From: Roseibium album
Lineage (GTDB): Bacteria; Pseudomonadota; Alphaproteobacteria; Rhizobiales; Stappiaceae
Direction of reading: 5' to 3'
Length of the DNA stretch: 64,000 nucleotides
Assembly (NCBI GenBank): GCA_001404055.1
Contig: CXTY01000015.1
Location: forward strand, 1-64,000
A program made the translations under genes and the position numbers. The first letter of the stretch is position 1. The number at the start of each line of letters is the position of its first letter. Positions 27,362 through 36,663 of the stretch are shown here, piece by piece. Below the pieces are notes generated by a model. The model was not told the origin of the DNA. It made no database searches and saw only the letters and a program-made list of their open reading frames with translations.

Positions 27362-28123
27362 ATGTTTGACTTGTCGGGACAGGTTGCCCTGGTAACAGGC
27401 GCAAGCCGTGGCATAGGTGAAGCTGCGGCTCGAAGCCTGGCAACATATGGCGCCAAAGTGGTTCTGGCTGCCCGCTCCAGCGGCGACGTTGAACGGATCG
27501 CGGGCGAGATCAGGGATAACGGCGGTCAGGCAGCTGCGGTGGCTTGCGATGTAGCAACCTACGAAGATGTGGCAAAAGCCGTGCAACTCTGCATCGATAC
27601 CTTTGGCAGCATCGACATCTTGGTGAACAACGCTGGCGTGATTGAACCGATCAGCCGGATCGATACCTCAGACCCGGACGCCTGGGGCAAGGTCATCGAT
27701 ATCAACGTCAAGGGTGTCTACCACGGCATTCGCGCTGTCAGCCCAACTATGTTGAAGAAAGGTTCCGGTACCATCGTCAATATCAGCTCTGGCGCAGCGG
27801 TCGGTGCGCTGGAGGGTTGGAGCCAGTATTGCTCGTCAAAAGCAGCGGTGCTTTCGCTCACACGCTGTGCCGACAAGGAGTTCGGCGAAAAAGGCCTGCG
27901 TGTGGTCGGCCTTAGCCCGGGAACGGTTGCAACCAAGATGCAGGTCGACATCAAAGCCTCCGGGATCAATCCTGTCAGTCAGCTCGATCCTGCAGTGCAT
28001 ATTCCTGCCGAGTGGGTTGGAGAGACAATTTGCTGGCTTTGCACCGACGCAGGAGATGCTTATCGCGGCGTCGACTGTTCCCTGCGAGATGAGGATGTCC
28101 GCAGTTCAGTCGGCCTGACCTGA
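27362..28123 (+). CDS. Short-chain dehydrogenase/reductase (classical SDR)
   Basis: NAD(P)-dependent oxidoreductase of 253 aa. The dinucleotide motif is TGASRGIGEA, the structural motif NNAG, and the catalytic Ser/Tyr/Lys set lies in NISSGAAVGALEGWSQYCSS with Lys two residues later. The start is ATG at 27362 with GAGGA upstream. Substrate unknown. It is followed by a strong bidirectional terminator. Confidence 0.92.
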   Translation: MFDLSGQVALVTGASRGIGEAAARSLATYGAKVVLAARSSGDVERIAGEIRDNGGQAAAVACDVATYEDVAKAVQLCIDTFGSIDILVNNAGVIEPISRIDTSDPDAWGKVIDINVKGVYHGIRAVSPTMLKKGSGTIVNISSGAAVGALEGWSQYCSSKAAVLSLTRCADKEFGEKGLRVVGLSPGTVATKMQVDIKASGINPVSQLDPAVHIPAEWVGETICWLCTDAGDAYRGVDCSLRDEDVRSSVGLT

Positions 28124-28145
28124 CCATACTTTCAATTGCAAATAA

Positions 28146-28168
28146 ATGGCGGCCGATGGCCGCCATTT
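28146..28168. terminator. Bidirectional intrinsic terminator
   Basis: A 10-bp perfect stem (AATGGCGGCC / GGCCGCCATT) with a GAT loop, followed by TTGTTTT on the plus strand and a T-containing stretch on the minus strand. It lies between the converging SDR and nuclease genes and can serve both. Confidence 0.9.
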
Positions 28169-28188
28169 TGTTTTCCGGTTCCGCAAGC

Positions 28189-31100
28189 TCAGGCAAGTAA
28201 TCCGTCGTTCTGCGATCCCAGATCCAGGCCCAGGATGACCGGGTCATGGTCGGAGCTTGCAAAAACATCTTCGTTGTAGAAGCCCGGGTCATTGAAGCTC
28301 TGATCGTAGTTCAACAGGTCAGGTTCATCCGCGTTGATATGCCACTCGGTCAGTCCGGTCACCTGCGCGGCCATACCTTCTGAAGCCAATGCCTGATCGA
28401 GCGTGCCCTGCTGTCCGTCAAATACGAAACTGTATGCGTCTTCCTGGCCAACAAACTGGTCGATCAGATCAACGTACCCGGCATCGTCTCGCGCCGCCTG
28501 GACGGGGTCTTCTTCAGCATAGGCATTGAAGTCACCCATCAGAAGATAGTCCGCGTCAGTGACCCCAAGTCCGTTCAGTGCACCGGCATAGTCGCTTTCC
28601 AGCCAGGCAGTCAGTTCCGTGGACGCATCTGCCCGGACCTGGTTCCAAAAGCCCTGTCCATTGCCCTGATCGTAGTTCGGATCGGCAAGTAAGGCTGCAA
28701 GAGCTGCTTCAACCGTTGCAACTTCGCCAGCAGGAACAGACCCGGCATTCAATGCAGACTGAATGCCTTCGCCAAGGTCCTGCAAATTGCTGTCCCCCTT
28801 GGACTTGAAGTGGTTGGAGGCAATTGTGAAAACCTCGCCATTTTCGTCCTGGAACGTCGCCACTGTCGCCGGGCGGTTGCGTTGGAAATCACCAAGCTGG
28901 TCACCGGAGGAGACATAGGGGTGCAGTATTTCGGCAATTGCGAAAGTGTCTGCTGCAGATGCCTCTTCAAACTCTAGCGCGTCCGCATGAACCAGTGTGA
29001 GCTTGGTGGTGTCGTAGACCATGCCGGTCATGATCGCGTCTGTGCCCAGGAAGCCCTCGGCGCCGAGTGGATTGACGTAGTCATAGACAGCGCCGGTGCC
29101 TTGCGCCAAAGCCTCGGCATTCAGCGCTGCAATGAGCGTTGCGATTGCTGAGGCATCACCAAAACCGTTGTTTTCGATTTCCTGCAAAGCAAAGACTTCA
29201 GCGCCTGTCTTGATCATCGCGTCGACGATTTTCGCGGTCTGACGATCAAGTTCCACCTGATTGTCAGCGCCACGCGGGTTCAAGTCACCATTTGGACCGG
29301 TTCCACCAGAAAATGTGGTGAAATAGTTCAGGACATTGAAGCTGGCGACCTGAATGTCGCCGCCAACGTCGGCTGGCGCATCTTCACGTGCGCCTGAGTT
29401 CGTGCTCTCATCGATTGACAAGGTGCCATCGACAAGAACCTTGAATTCACCGAAGTCATAGGTCAGCACACCCTCAACAGCAGCATTGAGTTCTGCGCCG
29501 AGCCGAAGTGTCGGACCGTTTTCATCAAACACATCCCCACTGCTCAGGATACCGTCGCCGTCGTCACCGGCAGTGGTGTTGGCGACGTACCCGAAACTGT
29601 CGGGGTTGCTTGCAGAAGACCCATCCGTAATACCGAGGCGGTTGTTTTGATTGGCTTCGATATGATCGGCGATTTCGTCGCCTTCGGTCTGGGCATCATA
29701 AAGTTGGGTGGCCTGCGTTTGTGTTCCCGCGCTGATAGTGATGTCGCCAAATCGATCGAAATTGAAGTTCTCGATTACGGTCAACTCTTCACCGACAATG
29801 CCGCTGGTGACCGAAATGCGCATGCCTTCATATTGCTCGAAATTGGTTGCAGCCTGCGACAGTTGGATGTTTGCAGCAGTTGGCAGTGTGGTGGCGCCGG
29901 TCTGGGTGACGTCGGTGACACTTCCGAGCTGTGTGAGACCGAAAAATTCTTCGACGGTGCCGGCAACATCGACGACATCTCCAGCAACGACGGTGGGTGC
30001 ACCGCCGGTAAAGACGAATATGCCCTCTGATGTCAGCGCGTCTGCATCCGCATCGGCATCTTCTTCCTGCAGGAAGAAACCATTGCCTGTCGTATATGTC
30101 ACAACAGCGGAAACCAGCACATAATCGCCCACGAGCAGGCTCGCGGTACCAGAGCCCTGGATTTCGGAGATAATTCGGGCCTTGGGTTCACCGCCGGAAC
30201 CACCCTCGTCGTTCGCTGCACCCTTTGTTTCGGCCGCAGCGCTGTTCCAGCTATCACCCTCATTGCGTTGAAGCGAAAAGCCGACCTGCGTCGCGTTGCT
30301 TTCCGAGACACCGATCTCGGTTGATGTGACCGTCACGCCGTTAAAGTCGGCATCAAGAACGCCCTCATAGCTGAGGAACTCGAGCACCTCTGTGCCGTTG
30401 AGCAAGGCCACGCCGTCAGGTGATCCGTTCTGGATACCGTTGGATGGCAGGTCCCAGACATAATAGTCGTAGGTGCCGTCTGAGGTTTTGGTCAGGGTCG
30501 AAAGGTCAACGCTGATATAAGATGTGCCGCCATTGCCGTTGATCAGCTGGACCTGCACACCTTCGACATCAGCATCGACATTGACGCGAATCTCGACGAA
30601 TTCACCGGTGTCCGAACTTTCATTGTCATAGTGCAGTTCGTTGATGCGCACCTCAGTGAGTGGCACCGTAGGTTCACTGTTTTCCGCACCCTTTGTTTCA
30701 GCTGCAGCTTCGTTCCAGGATCCGGCATCATCACGTTGCAGGGAAAAGCCCACATCGGTCCCGCTGCTTTCAGAAACGCCGACATCGGTGGAGGTAACTT
30801 CCGTTCCTTCAATTTCTGTTGTGATTTCACCTTCGTAGCTGAGGAACTCGAGAACTTCGCTGTCTTTCACGAGTGCAATGCCGTCCGGAGCCCCGTTTTG
30901 CATGCCGTTGCTCGGCAGATCCCAAACGTAATAGTCATAGGTGCCATCGGAAGTCATGGTCAGCGAAGACGCGTCGACCGAATTGTAACTTGCGCCACCG
31001 TTTCCATTGATCAGCAAGACCTGCAAGCCGGTCACATCTGCGTTGGCGTTGACGCGGATCTCTACAAACTCGCCCGTGTCCGTGCCACTGTTGTCATAAT

Positions 31101-32670
31101 GGAACTCATTGATCCGGGCGCCGAGTTCAATTGGAAGTGGCTCATTCACGGCCCCCTTGGTTTCGGCTTCCGCCTCTCTCCAGGTGCCGTCATCATTGCG
31201 CTGGAGGGAAAAGCCGACTTCGGTGGTTCCGCCTTCTGCAACACCAACATCCGTAGACGTGACAGTCTGACCGTCGATGGTTGCTTCCATCGTTCCTTCA
31301 TAGCTCAGAAACTCCAGGACATTGCCGCCGTTGACCAGCGCGATGCCATCCGGTGAGCCGTTCTGCAGACCGTTGCTCGGCAGGTCCCAGACGTAATAGT
31401 CGTAGGAGCCATCTGTGGTCATGGTCAGGCTCGAGACATCGACCCTGTTGTATTCAGAACTGCTGTTGCCGTTGACCAAGACGATTTCCAGGAAAGAAAC
31501 ATCGTCACCTGCAGCCGTCCTGATTTCGATAAACTCACCAACATCGCCGCCAACATTGTCATAGTGAAACTCGTTGATCCGGGCATCGACTTGAGGGATT
31601 TCGACAACGTCCGTGACGTTGACGGTCAGGGCCTGCTTGCTGGTTGCGCTTTCTGAATCCGTTGCGACGACGACAAGCTCATAGGCATTGTCCTGACCAG
31701 CGTCCTGCGGGGTTTCAAAATCTGGAGACGTGTTGAAGCGGATTTCACCGGTGTTCGCGTCAATCGTGAATAGCGCGGCATCAGCACCTGACAGAGAGAA
31801 ACTCACGGTGTCGCTGTCAACGTCGCTTGCACTGGCGACCGCCACAACATCAGTGCCGTTTTCTGCGTAATCAACACTGGAAGCAACCTGAAGAACCGGA
31901 GCGTCGTTGGTCCCGGTGATCGTGACCCTCACAATCGCCGTGCTCGCGCCGCCATTGCCGTCATCGACTGTGTAGGAGAAAGTGTCAGTGGCGTTTTCAC
32001 CTTCCTTCAAGGCATCAAAGTTGCCCGCTGGATTGTAGGTGATCTGACCATCGGCGAAGGAGATCACGGCACCGAGCTCACTCAGCACGTCGACACTTGT
32101 GATGGACAACGTGTCTCCATCAAAATCGGTGTCGTTTACCAGCAGATCTTCGACGGACAAGGTCAGCGCGGTATCTTCATCAGTCGCGGCGGCGTCATCA
32201 AGCGCCAGCACCTGGTTGTTCCTGCCGTCGATGAAGAGCGTGTAGTTTTCGTCTTCAAAATGAAGCACTTCGACATTCTTGAGATAGTCGACTTCAACAG
32301 GACTGCCGTCATCGCCGAAACGGGTCACGATTGCGGTCGTGGAAAACCAATTGCGATGCAGATCAATATCATAGTCGAAGATCGAGCCGTCGAACGCGGC
32401 GGTATCAAAACCGCGACCACCGTTTACATAGTCATTTCCAGCACCGCCACGAATCCAGTCATTGCCATGACCAGCGAAAACAGTGTCATTACCTGTACCG
32501 GCGTCTATCCGATCATCGCCACGCCCGGCAAATATCCGGTCGTTCCCGCCGTACCCGTAAATTTCGTCGGCACCGCCGAAACCAAAAATGAAATCTGACC
32601 AGTTCGACCCTTCAAGAAGGTTTGCACTGTTGTTGCCAAAAACGAACCCGAAACGGAAATGCCATGTCAT
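28189..32670 (-). CDS. ExeM/NucH-family extracellular nuclease with RTX, cadherin-like and three LTD domains
   Basis: A 1493-aa secreted nuclease. Order of parts: RTX calcium-binding nonapeptides at the N-terminus (about 15-110, e.g. GGNDRIFAGRGDDRIDAGTG), a VCBS-like Ig domain (about 150-255), a cadherin-like domain (about 258-355), three lamin-tail domains of ~150 aa each (each opening RINEFHYDN or similar, with GEFVEIR), an OB-fold (about 825-910) and a C-terminal endonuclease/exonuclease/phosphatase domain (about 1110-1490) with IQVASFNVLNYF, ALQEIENNG, MGDFNAY and SSDHDPV, the metal and catalytic motifs. No Sec signal is present, so type I export is likely. The ATG at 32670 follows GGGGTGAG. 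DNA degradation for nutrient or phosphate scavenging is the usual inferred role. Confidence 0.93.
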   Translation of the reverse strand: MTWHFRFGFVFGNNSANLLEGSNWSDFIFGFGGADEIYGYGGNDRIFAGRGDDRIDAGTGNDTVFAGHGNDWIRGGAGNDYVNGGRGFDTAAFDGSIFDYDIDLHRNWFSTTAIVTRFGDDGSPVEVDYLKNVEVLHFEDENYTLFIDGRNNQVLALDDAAATDEDTALTLSVEDLLVNDTDFDGDTLSITSVDVLSELGAVISFADGQITYNPAGNFDALKEGENATDTFSYTVDDGNGGASTAIVRVTITGTNDAPVLQVASSVDYAENGTDVVAVASASDVDSDTVSFSLSGADAALFTIDANTGEIRFNTSPDFETPQDAGQDNAYELVVVATDSESATSKQALTVNVTDVVEIPQVDARINEFHYDNVGGDVGEFIEIRTAAGDDVSFLEIVLVNGNSSSEYNRVDVSSLTMTTDGSYDYYVWDLPSNGLQNGSPDGIALVNGGNVLEFLSYEGTMEATIDGQTVTSTDVGVAEGGTTEVGFSLQRNDDGTWREAEAETKGAVNEPLPIELGARINEFHYDNSGTDTGEFVEIRVNANADVTGLQVLLINGNGGASYNSVDASSLTMTSDGTYDYYVWDLPSNGMQNGAPDGIALVKDSEVLEFLSYEGEITTEIEGTEVTSTDVGVSESSGTDVGFSLQRDDAGSWNEAAAETKGAENSEPTVPLTEVRINELHYDNESSDTGEFVEIRVNVDADVEGVQVQLINGNGGTSYISVDLSTLTKTSDGTYDYYVWDLPSNGIQNGSPDGVALLNGTEVLEFLSYEGVLDADFNGVTVTSTEIGVSESNATQVGFSLQRNEGDSWNSAAAETKGAANDEGGSGGEPKARIISEIQGSGTASLLVGDYVLVSAVVTYTTGNGFFLQEEDADADADALTSEGIFVFTGGAPTVVAGDVVDVAGTVEEFFGLTQLGSVTDVTQTGATTLPTAANIQLSQAATNFEQYEGMRISVTSGIVGEELTVIENFNFDRFGDITISAGTQTQATQLYDAQTEGDEIADHIEANQNNRLGITDGSSASNPDSFGYVANTTAGDDGDGILSSGDVFDENGPTLRLGAELNAAVEGVLTYDFGEFKVLVDGTLSIDESTNSGAREDAPADVGGDIQVASFNVLNYFTTFSGGTGPNGDLNPRGADNQVELDRQTAKIVDAMIKTGAEVFALQEIENNGFGDASAIATLIAALNAEALAQGTGAVYDYVNPLGAEGFLGTDAIMTGMVYDTTKLTLVHADALEFEEASAADTFAIAEILHPYVSSGDQLGDFQRNRPATVATFQDENGEVFTIASNHFKSKGDSNLQDLGEGIQSALNAGSVPAGEVATVEAALAALLADPNYDQGNGQGFWNQVRADASTELTAWLESDYAGALNGLGVTDADYLLMGDFNAYAEEDPVQAARDDAGYVDLIDQFVGQEDAYSFVFDGQQGTLDQALASEGMAAQVTGLTEWHINADEPDLLNYDQSFNDPGFYNEDVFASSDHDPVILGLDLGSQNDGLLA

Positions 32671-33003
32671 GTGAATCTCACCCCATCATCCAGTACGACT
32701 GTGAGGCGATGATCGTCCATGCCCCATGTCACAAGCGTGTCAGTCTTCCGACATTTGACCATTTGGGCAAGAAAAATTTAGCCGTAAAAATAATAGCTTA
32801 GACCGCTAAAGTCCAAAATTACTCAATAGTTGTCCTGATAAGCAACCGCCCTGCAACCGGGTAACAGGCTGTTACAAAACCACTTTTTCCAGTAGTTAAA
32901 ATTGCGGATAATGAATCAACTTTAGATTTAGTAAAGTAAAAAAATACAACTATTTTTAGATCGCGCAGCAAAATCTCCCGTCAACGACACCTCATAAACA
33001 AAA
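32671..33003. promoter_or_regulatory. A+T-rich leader/promoter region of the nuclease gene
   Basis: About 330 bp between the small gene's terminator and the nuclease start. The part from 32760 to 32990 is clearly A+T-rich compared with flanking genes. No ORF with a ribosome site was found; it presumably contains the nuclease promoter on the minus strand, which I could not pin down. Confidence 0.45.
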
Positions 33004-33024
33004 GAGGGCCGCATTGCGGCCCTC
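33004..33024 (-). terminator. Intrinsic terminator of the 31-aa gene
   Basis: A 9-bp perfect G+C-rich stem (GAGGGCCGC / GCGGCCCTC) with a 3-nt loop, followed on the minus strand by TTTTGTTT. It begins 31 bp after the stop codon of the small gene and isolates it from the nuclease gene downstream. Confidence 0.92.
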
Positions 33025-33054
33025 CCATGAGATCGTCGTGACCGAAGGTCCGGA

Positions 33055-33150
33055 TCAAATCCCAGTGAAATCCTTCAACACCAGAGGCTGCTCCGGCACC
33101 AAACCATTCCACCCAGACACCTGGGCCACGATCGGATACTCATTAGACAT
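33055..33150 (-). CDS. 31-residue protein of unknown function
   Basis: ATG at 33150 to TGA at 33055-33057. The peptide starts MSNEYPIVAQVSGWN and ends VLKDFTGI; it has no Cys, no membrane segment and no signal peptide. The translation signals are exceptional: AAAGGAGGTG, complementary to the 16S 3' end over its whole core, ends 5 nt before the ATG. A possible promoter (TTGTGA, 16-nt spacer, TAACAC) lies just upstream, and a strong terminator follows, so this looks like a highly expressed monocistronic small gene. I do not recognise a family. A ribosomally made precursor, a toxin-like or a signalling peptide are all possible; nothing in the neighbourhood (DUF302, nuclease) is a peptide-modifying enzyme. 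Confidence 0.75.
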   Translation of the reverse strand: MSNEYPIVAQVSGWNGLVPEQPLVLKDFTGI

Positions 33151-33263
33151 GGGCACACCTCCTTTCAGCTGTTGACAGTAAGATTAGTGTTATGGTGTTC
33201 GCGACGCTTCACAAGCGTAAAAACATCCACGACCCAGCTTCTCAACACACTTTTGCTGCGCTG

Positions 33264-33743
33264 TTACTGTGAAGACACAGCCTGGCTGGCGATTGTGGAA
33301 AACACATCGTCCAGCTCTGCGGCCAGCCCCGCCAGGGCCTCTCCGCCTTCATCCATGTATGGTGAAAAGACGAAACTTGGCGTTTTCCATGACAGTGTCG
33401 CGGTCCCGTCGCTGTTTTCGGTAACGTAGAAACGAATAGGGGCTTCAATCCCTGCCGCGACCGAAGCTTCCAGCATCCGCAGGGCATAATCGTTCCGATA
33501 GACCCCGATAATCCGGTTACCCGGAATGGTCAGTCCCCGCCCCTTGGCACCTGCTGACGCGCTGGCTTGTGTCACCAGCAGCATTTTTTCAGCCTTTATC
33601 GCTGCTTTCAGATCGTCAACCAATTCCCCATAGGCTTTGGGAGTGCTTACGATCTGCCAGCCCTCGCGTTCAGATAGGCTATCGGCAATTGCCATGTGAG
33701 GCGCAAGTGCAAACAGAAACATGAAACCAATGAGCAGACGCAT
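33264..33743 (-). CDS. DUF302-domain secreted protein
   Basis: A 159-aa protein with a signal peptide (MRLLIGFMFLFALAPHMAIA). The rest is one DUF302 domain, with the typical core around DLKAAIKAEKMLLVTQASAS, the central GNRIIGVYRNDYALRMLEAS and an APIRFYVTENSDG segment. The function of DUF302 is not settled. It lies 89 bp downstream of the YeeE-type transporter on the same strand, so the two may be co-transcribed. Confidence 0.88.
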   Translation of the reverse strand: MRLLIGFMFLFALAPHMAIADSLSEREGWQIVSTPKAYGELVDDLKAAIKAEKMLLVTQASASAGAKGRGLTIPGNRIIGVYRNDYALRMLEASVAAGIEAPIRFYVTENSDGTATLSWKTPSFVFSPYMDEGGEALAGLAAELDDVFSTIASQAVSSQ

Positions 33744-33832
33744 TAAAAATCTCCCGTGATCTGTCTTGTGCTATCGGCAACTTAGCGATCAATGAGAACC
33801 AGACATTTCACTTTCCAGTGTGTTCCCGAAAA

Positions 33833-34984
33833 TCATCCCATGCCGAGCCGTAGCCGCAGTCGGGTTCCGGCAAGACTTCCCAGGAAGCCGAATACCAGCC
33901 AGAGCCAGCCATGCAGCGAACCCGAAACCAATCCACCCAGATAAGCTCCGATGTTGCATCCGTAGGCCAGTCGGGCTCCGTAACCCATCAAAAGTCCACC
34001 CGCGACTGCTGTCAGAACATCTCTTTGGCTGAGGCGCCAGACAGGCGCAAACCGGCCAGCAAGTGCCGCGGCAAACATTGCGCCTAGAATAATGCCGAAA
34101 TCCATGACGGATGTGGTGTCCCGAAAGACCGAATTTTCAAGCGCGCCGCGCTGCCAGTTCCAATAGGGCCAGCTGTCGACCGGAATGCCAACTGAATGAA
34201 AGACTTTCGCACCCCACAAGGCAAAAGCCGAAGTGATCCCCCAAGGCCTGCCGACAACAATAAAAGTGGCAATTCCGACAATCGCGAGCATCACCGCTCC
34301 CAGCATTGGTGACCAGGGGCCGGTCACCAGAGAGCCGGTTCTGCGGGGTACTGCAATATCACCATGTGCCCGCCTTTCGATCCGGAGCGTCAGCCAGGCA
34401 AGTCCGCCAAGCACCAGCGCCGTGAGCAGGAAAGCTCCATGAGGGCCAAATTCACGAATGAGCGAGATGGGCGGAAGCTTTGGCAGCCGCCCCCAAAGGT
34501 GCAAATGCGCCGTTGCCGCGACCGACCCAAAAACAAAGGCCAACAGAGTGATCATCATCCGGGTGGAACCGCCTCCGGCAGTAAAGAGCGTTCCAGACCC
34601 ACACCCGCCGCCGAGCTGCATGCCAGCACCGAACATGAATGCGCCCAGCGCCGCAGCCACACCAAATGGAAAGACAAATCCGCCGGTGGGCCAACCAAGC
34701 TGACCTCCCCAGGCGATCAAGGGGAAAGAGACAACGCTCGTGAGAAGAATCAGCACGAATTGCGCACGCAGTCCTCCTCCCCGCTTTTCAGTAACGATCC
34801 GCCGCCAGGCGGCCGTGAAACCAAAACTTGCATGGTAGAGGGACAGGCCTGCAACGCCACCTATCAGCACGGCAACCGCCTGCCGTGGACCCGCCTCACC
34901 GTAGGCACCTAAAGCAAGCAGCGCCAAAAGTCCGGCAGCAACACCCGCGACCACTCCCTTCGATCTTTCAACAGTCGTTGTCAT
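33833..34984 (-). CDS. YeeE/YedE (TsuA-type) sulfur-compound transporter
   Basis: A 383-aa polytopic membrane protein of the YeeE/YedE family, whose characterised members import thiosulfate. The two pseudo-repeats each carry the conserved Cys motif: GAGMQLGGGCGSGTLFTAGG in the first half and GYGARLAYGCNIGAYLGG in the second. Length and layout fit the two-repeat members. Thiosulfate as substrate is a family-level inference; no sulfur-transferase gene is adjacent. Confidence 0.9.
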   Translation of the reverse strand: MTTTVERSKGVVAGVAAGLLALLALGAYGEAGPRQAVAVLIGGVAGLSLYHASFGFTAAWRRIVTEKRGGGLRAQFVLILLTSVVSFPLIAWGGQLGWPTGGFVFPFGVAAALGAFMFGAGMQLGGGCGSGTLFTAGGGSTRMMITLLAFVFGSVAATAHLHLWGRLPKLPPISLIREFGPHGAFLLTALVLGGLAWLTLRIERRAHGDIAVPRRTGSLVTGPWSPMLGAVMLAIVGIATFIVVGRPWGITSAFALWGAKVFHSVGIPVDSWPYWNWQRGALENSVFRDTTSVMDFGIILGAMFAAALAGRFAPVWRLSQRDVLTAVAGGLLMGYGARLAYGCNIGAYLGGLVSGSLHGWLWLVFGFLGSLAGTRLRLRLGMG

Positions 34985-35232
34985 TCAGCGTAATGTCCCT
35001 GGCCGGTTCTAGCCGCACCGATTGTTCGGTTCCTAATCTGCCACCAGTCACAGCAAAATCGCAATGAGTCCGCTATTTCCGGGCCTACACATTGCCAACA
35101 CCTTTTTGTGTTTTGCAGTTCATGAGAAGGGTGCGGATTTTGTGCAGTAAGTTACTTATTCAGCTTGGAGCCTTTCCTTATGCGCAAAGACGTATAAGGA
35201 GGCACCAGCCCGCGAAACAATAAAGGCCTGTC

Positions 35233-36618
35233 ATGCGTCTTAGTGATCAATTCGGGTATGACCTAACTCTTGCCGACAGAGACTCCGTTTCGGCATGGAA
35301 TGCGACTGTGCAGGCCTTTCTGGCGCACGGTAAAACAACGCCCGAACATCTGGAGGCTTGCCTTAGCCGCTCACCAGAGTTTGCTCTTGGTCACGCAGCC
35401 CGTGGCGTCTTCTGTCTGCTGCTTGGACGACGCGAATTATACGCCACCGCACAAGAATGCCTGACAATTGCGAAGTCCTCTGCACAACACTCCCCAATCA
35501 CGGAGCGGGAAATGGCAGTGGTTGATGCGCTTGCCGCCTGGCTCCAGGGATTTCCGACCAAGTCTGCTGATATTCTGGACGCGGCCCTGGTCAAGGTTCC
35601 CGAAGACGGGTTCATGATGAAACTCGTCCACGCGATCCGGTTTGTTCTGGGCGATTCAATCGGCATGCGCCAATCGATCGAACGCATTCACTCAGCTTAT
35701 GACGAAACGCATCCTGCATATGGCTATCTGCTTGGATGCCGCGCATTTTCGCTTGAAGAGACCGGTGACTACCGGCAAGCAGAAGCCGCTGGACGGCGCG
35801 GCCTGGAATTTGCCCGTGATGATGCCTGGGGACTGCATGCCGTGGCCCATGTGCACGATATGACCGGTCGCACCGAAGAGGGCGCCGGGTGGCTGGAAAA
35901 CCATCCTGACGGTTGGGCCCATTGCAACAATTTTGGTTATCATGTGTGGTGGCACCTGGCGCTCATGTATCTGGATCAGGGTGATGCCGACAAGGCGCTA
36001 GCGCTTTATGACGCCGACATCCGCAAGGACAAGACAGACGACTACCGCGACATTTCAAATGCTGCCTCTCTTCTGGTTCGTCTGGAACTGGAAGGCGTTG
36101 ACGTGGGCTCCCGCTGGGACGAACTCGCGCTTCTCTCCGACAAACGGTCCGAAGACGGCTGTAACGTCTTTGCCGACCTTCACTATCTTCTGGCGCTTTT
36201 GAATGGCGGCCGCCGCATGGGGTCAGACCGGCTTCTGGCCGGTTTGAAGCAAAGAGCCCAAAGCGAGACAGACATCGGGCGCATTACTGCTGAAGCAGGT
36301 CTCCCTACCGGGCTTGGACTGGAGCAATATCGGAAAGGCAACTACGCGTCAGCATTCTCCTTGTTGACTTCTGCGAGGGACAACGTGCATCTGATTGGCG
36401 GTTCGCACGCCCAGCGCGATGTCTTTGAACGGATCATGATTGATGCAGCTTTGCGTGCAGGTTTTTCAACTGACGCAGAAAGACTGCTCAAGAGCCGCAG
36501 TCACAAGCGCGGCGCGCTTGACCGTTTTGCAGAACAGCGTCTTGAGGTTTGTGACAAGATGCATCGTGCTCAACTGGTGATGGAAGATGAGAGCCTAAGA
36601 GCCGCCAACTCGGTATAA
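35233..36618 (+). CDS. TTC38-like tetratricopeptide repeat protein
   Basis: A 461-aa all-helical protein resembling the tetratricopeptide repeat protein 38 family. Diagnostic stretches are DDAWGLHAVAHVHDMTGRTE and HCNNFGYHVWWHLALMYLDQ, which carry conserved His residues of this family. There is no signal peptide. The ATG at 35233 is preceded by AAAGGCC. It is followed after 45 bp by the OpgC gene on the same strand, so the two may be co-transcribed. Function unknown. Confidence 0.85.
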   Translation: MRLSDQFGYDLTLADRDSVSAWNATVQAFLAHGKTTPEHLEACLSRSPEFALGHAARGVFCLLLGRRELYATAQECLTIAKSSAQHSPITEREMAVVDALAAWLQGFPTKSADILDAALVKVPEDGFMMKLVHAIRFVLGDSIGMRQSIERIHSAYDETHPAYGYLLGCRAFSLEETGDYRQAEAAGRRGLEFARDDAWGLHAVAHVHDMTGRTEEGAGWLENHPDGWAHCNNFGYHVWWHLALMYLDQGDADKALALYDADIRKDKTDDYRDISNAASLLVRLELEGVDVGSRWDELALLSDKRSEDGCNVFADLHYLLALLNGGRRMGSDRLLAGLKQRAQSETDIGRITAEAGLPTGLGLEQYRKGNYASAFSLLTSARDNVHLIGGSHAQRDVFERIMIDAALRAGFSTDAERLLKSRSHKRGALDRFAEQRLEVCDKMHRAQLVMEDESLRAANSV

Positions 36619-36663
36619 GACTTCCTTTCACATTCTATCAGACTGACATGCCATGGACCTGAC

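Noticed and set aside
28189..32670. RTX toxin
   Set aside because: The C-terminal endonuclease/exonuclease/phosphatase motifs and LTD domains identify a nuclease; RTX repeats alone do not make a toxin.
33055..33150. PqqA-like cofactor precursor
   Set aside because: It lacks the Glu-xxx-Tyr arrangement of PqqA, and no pqqB-E genes are nearby.
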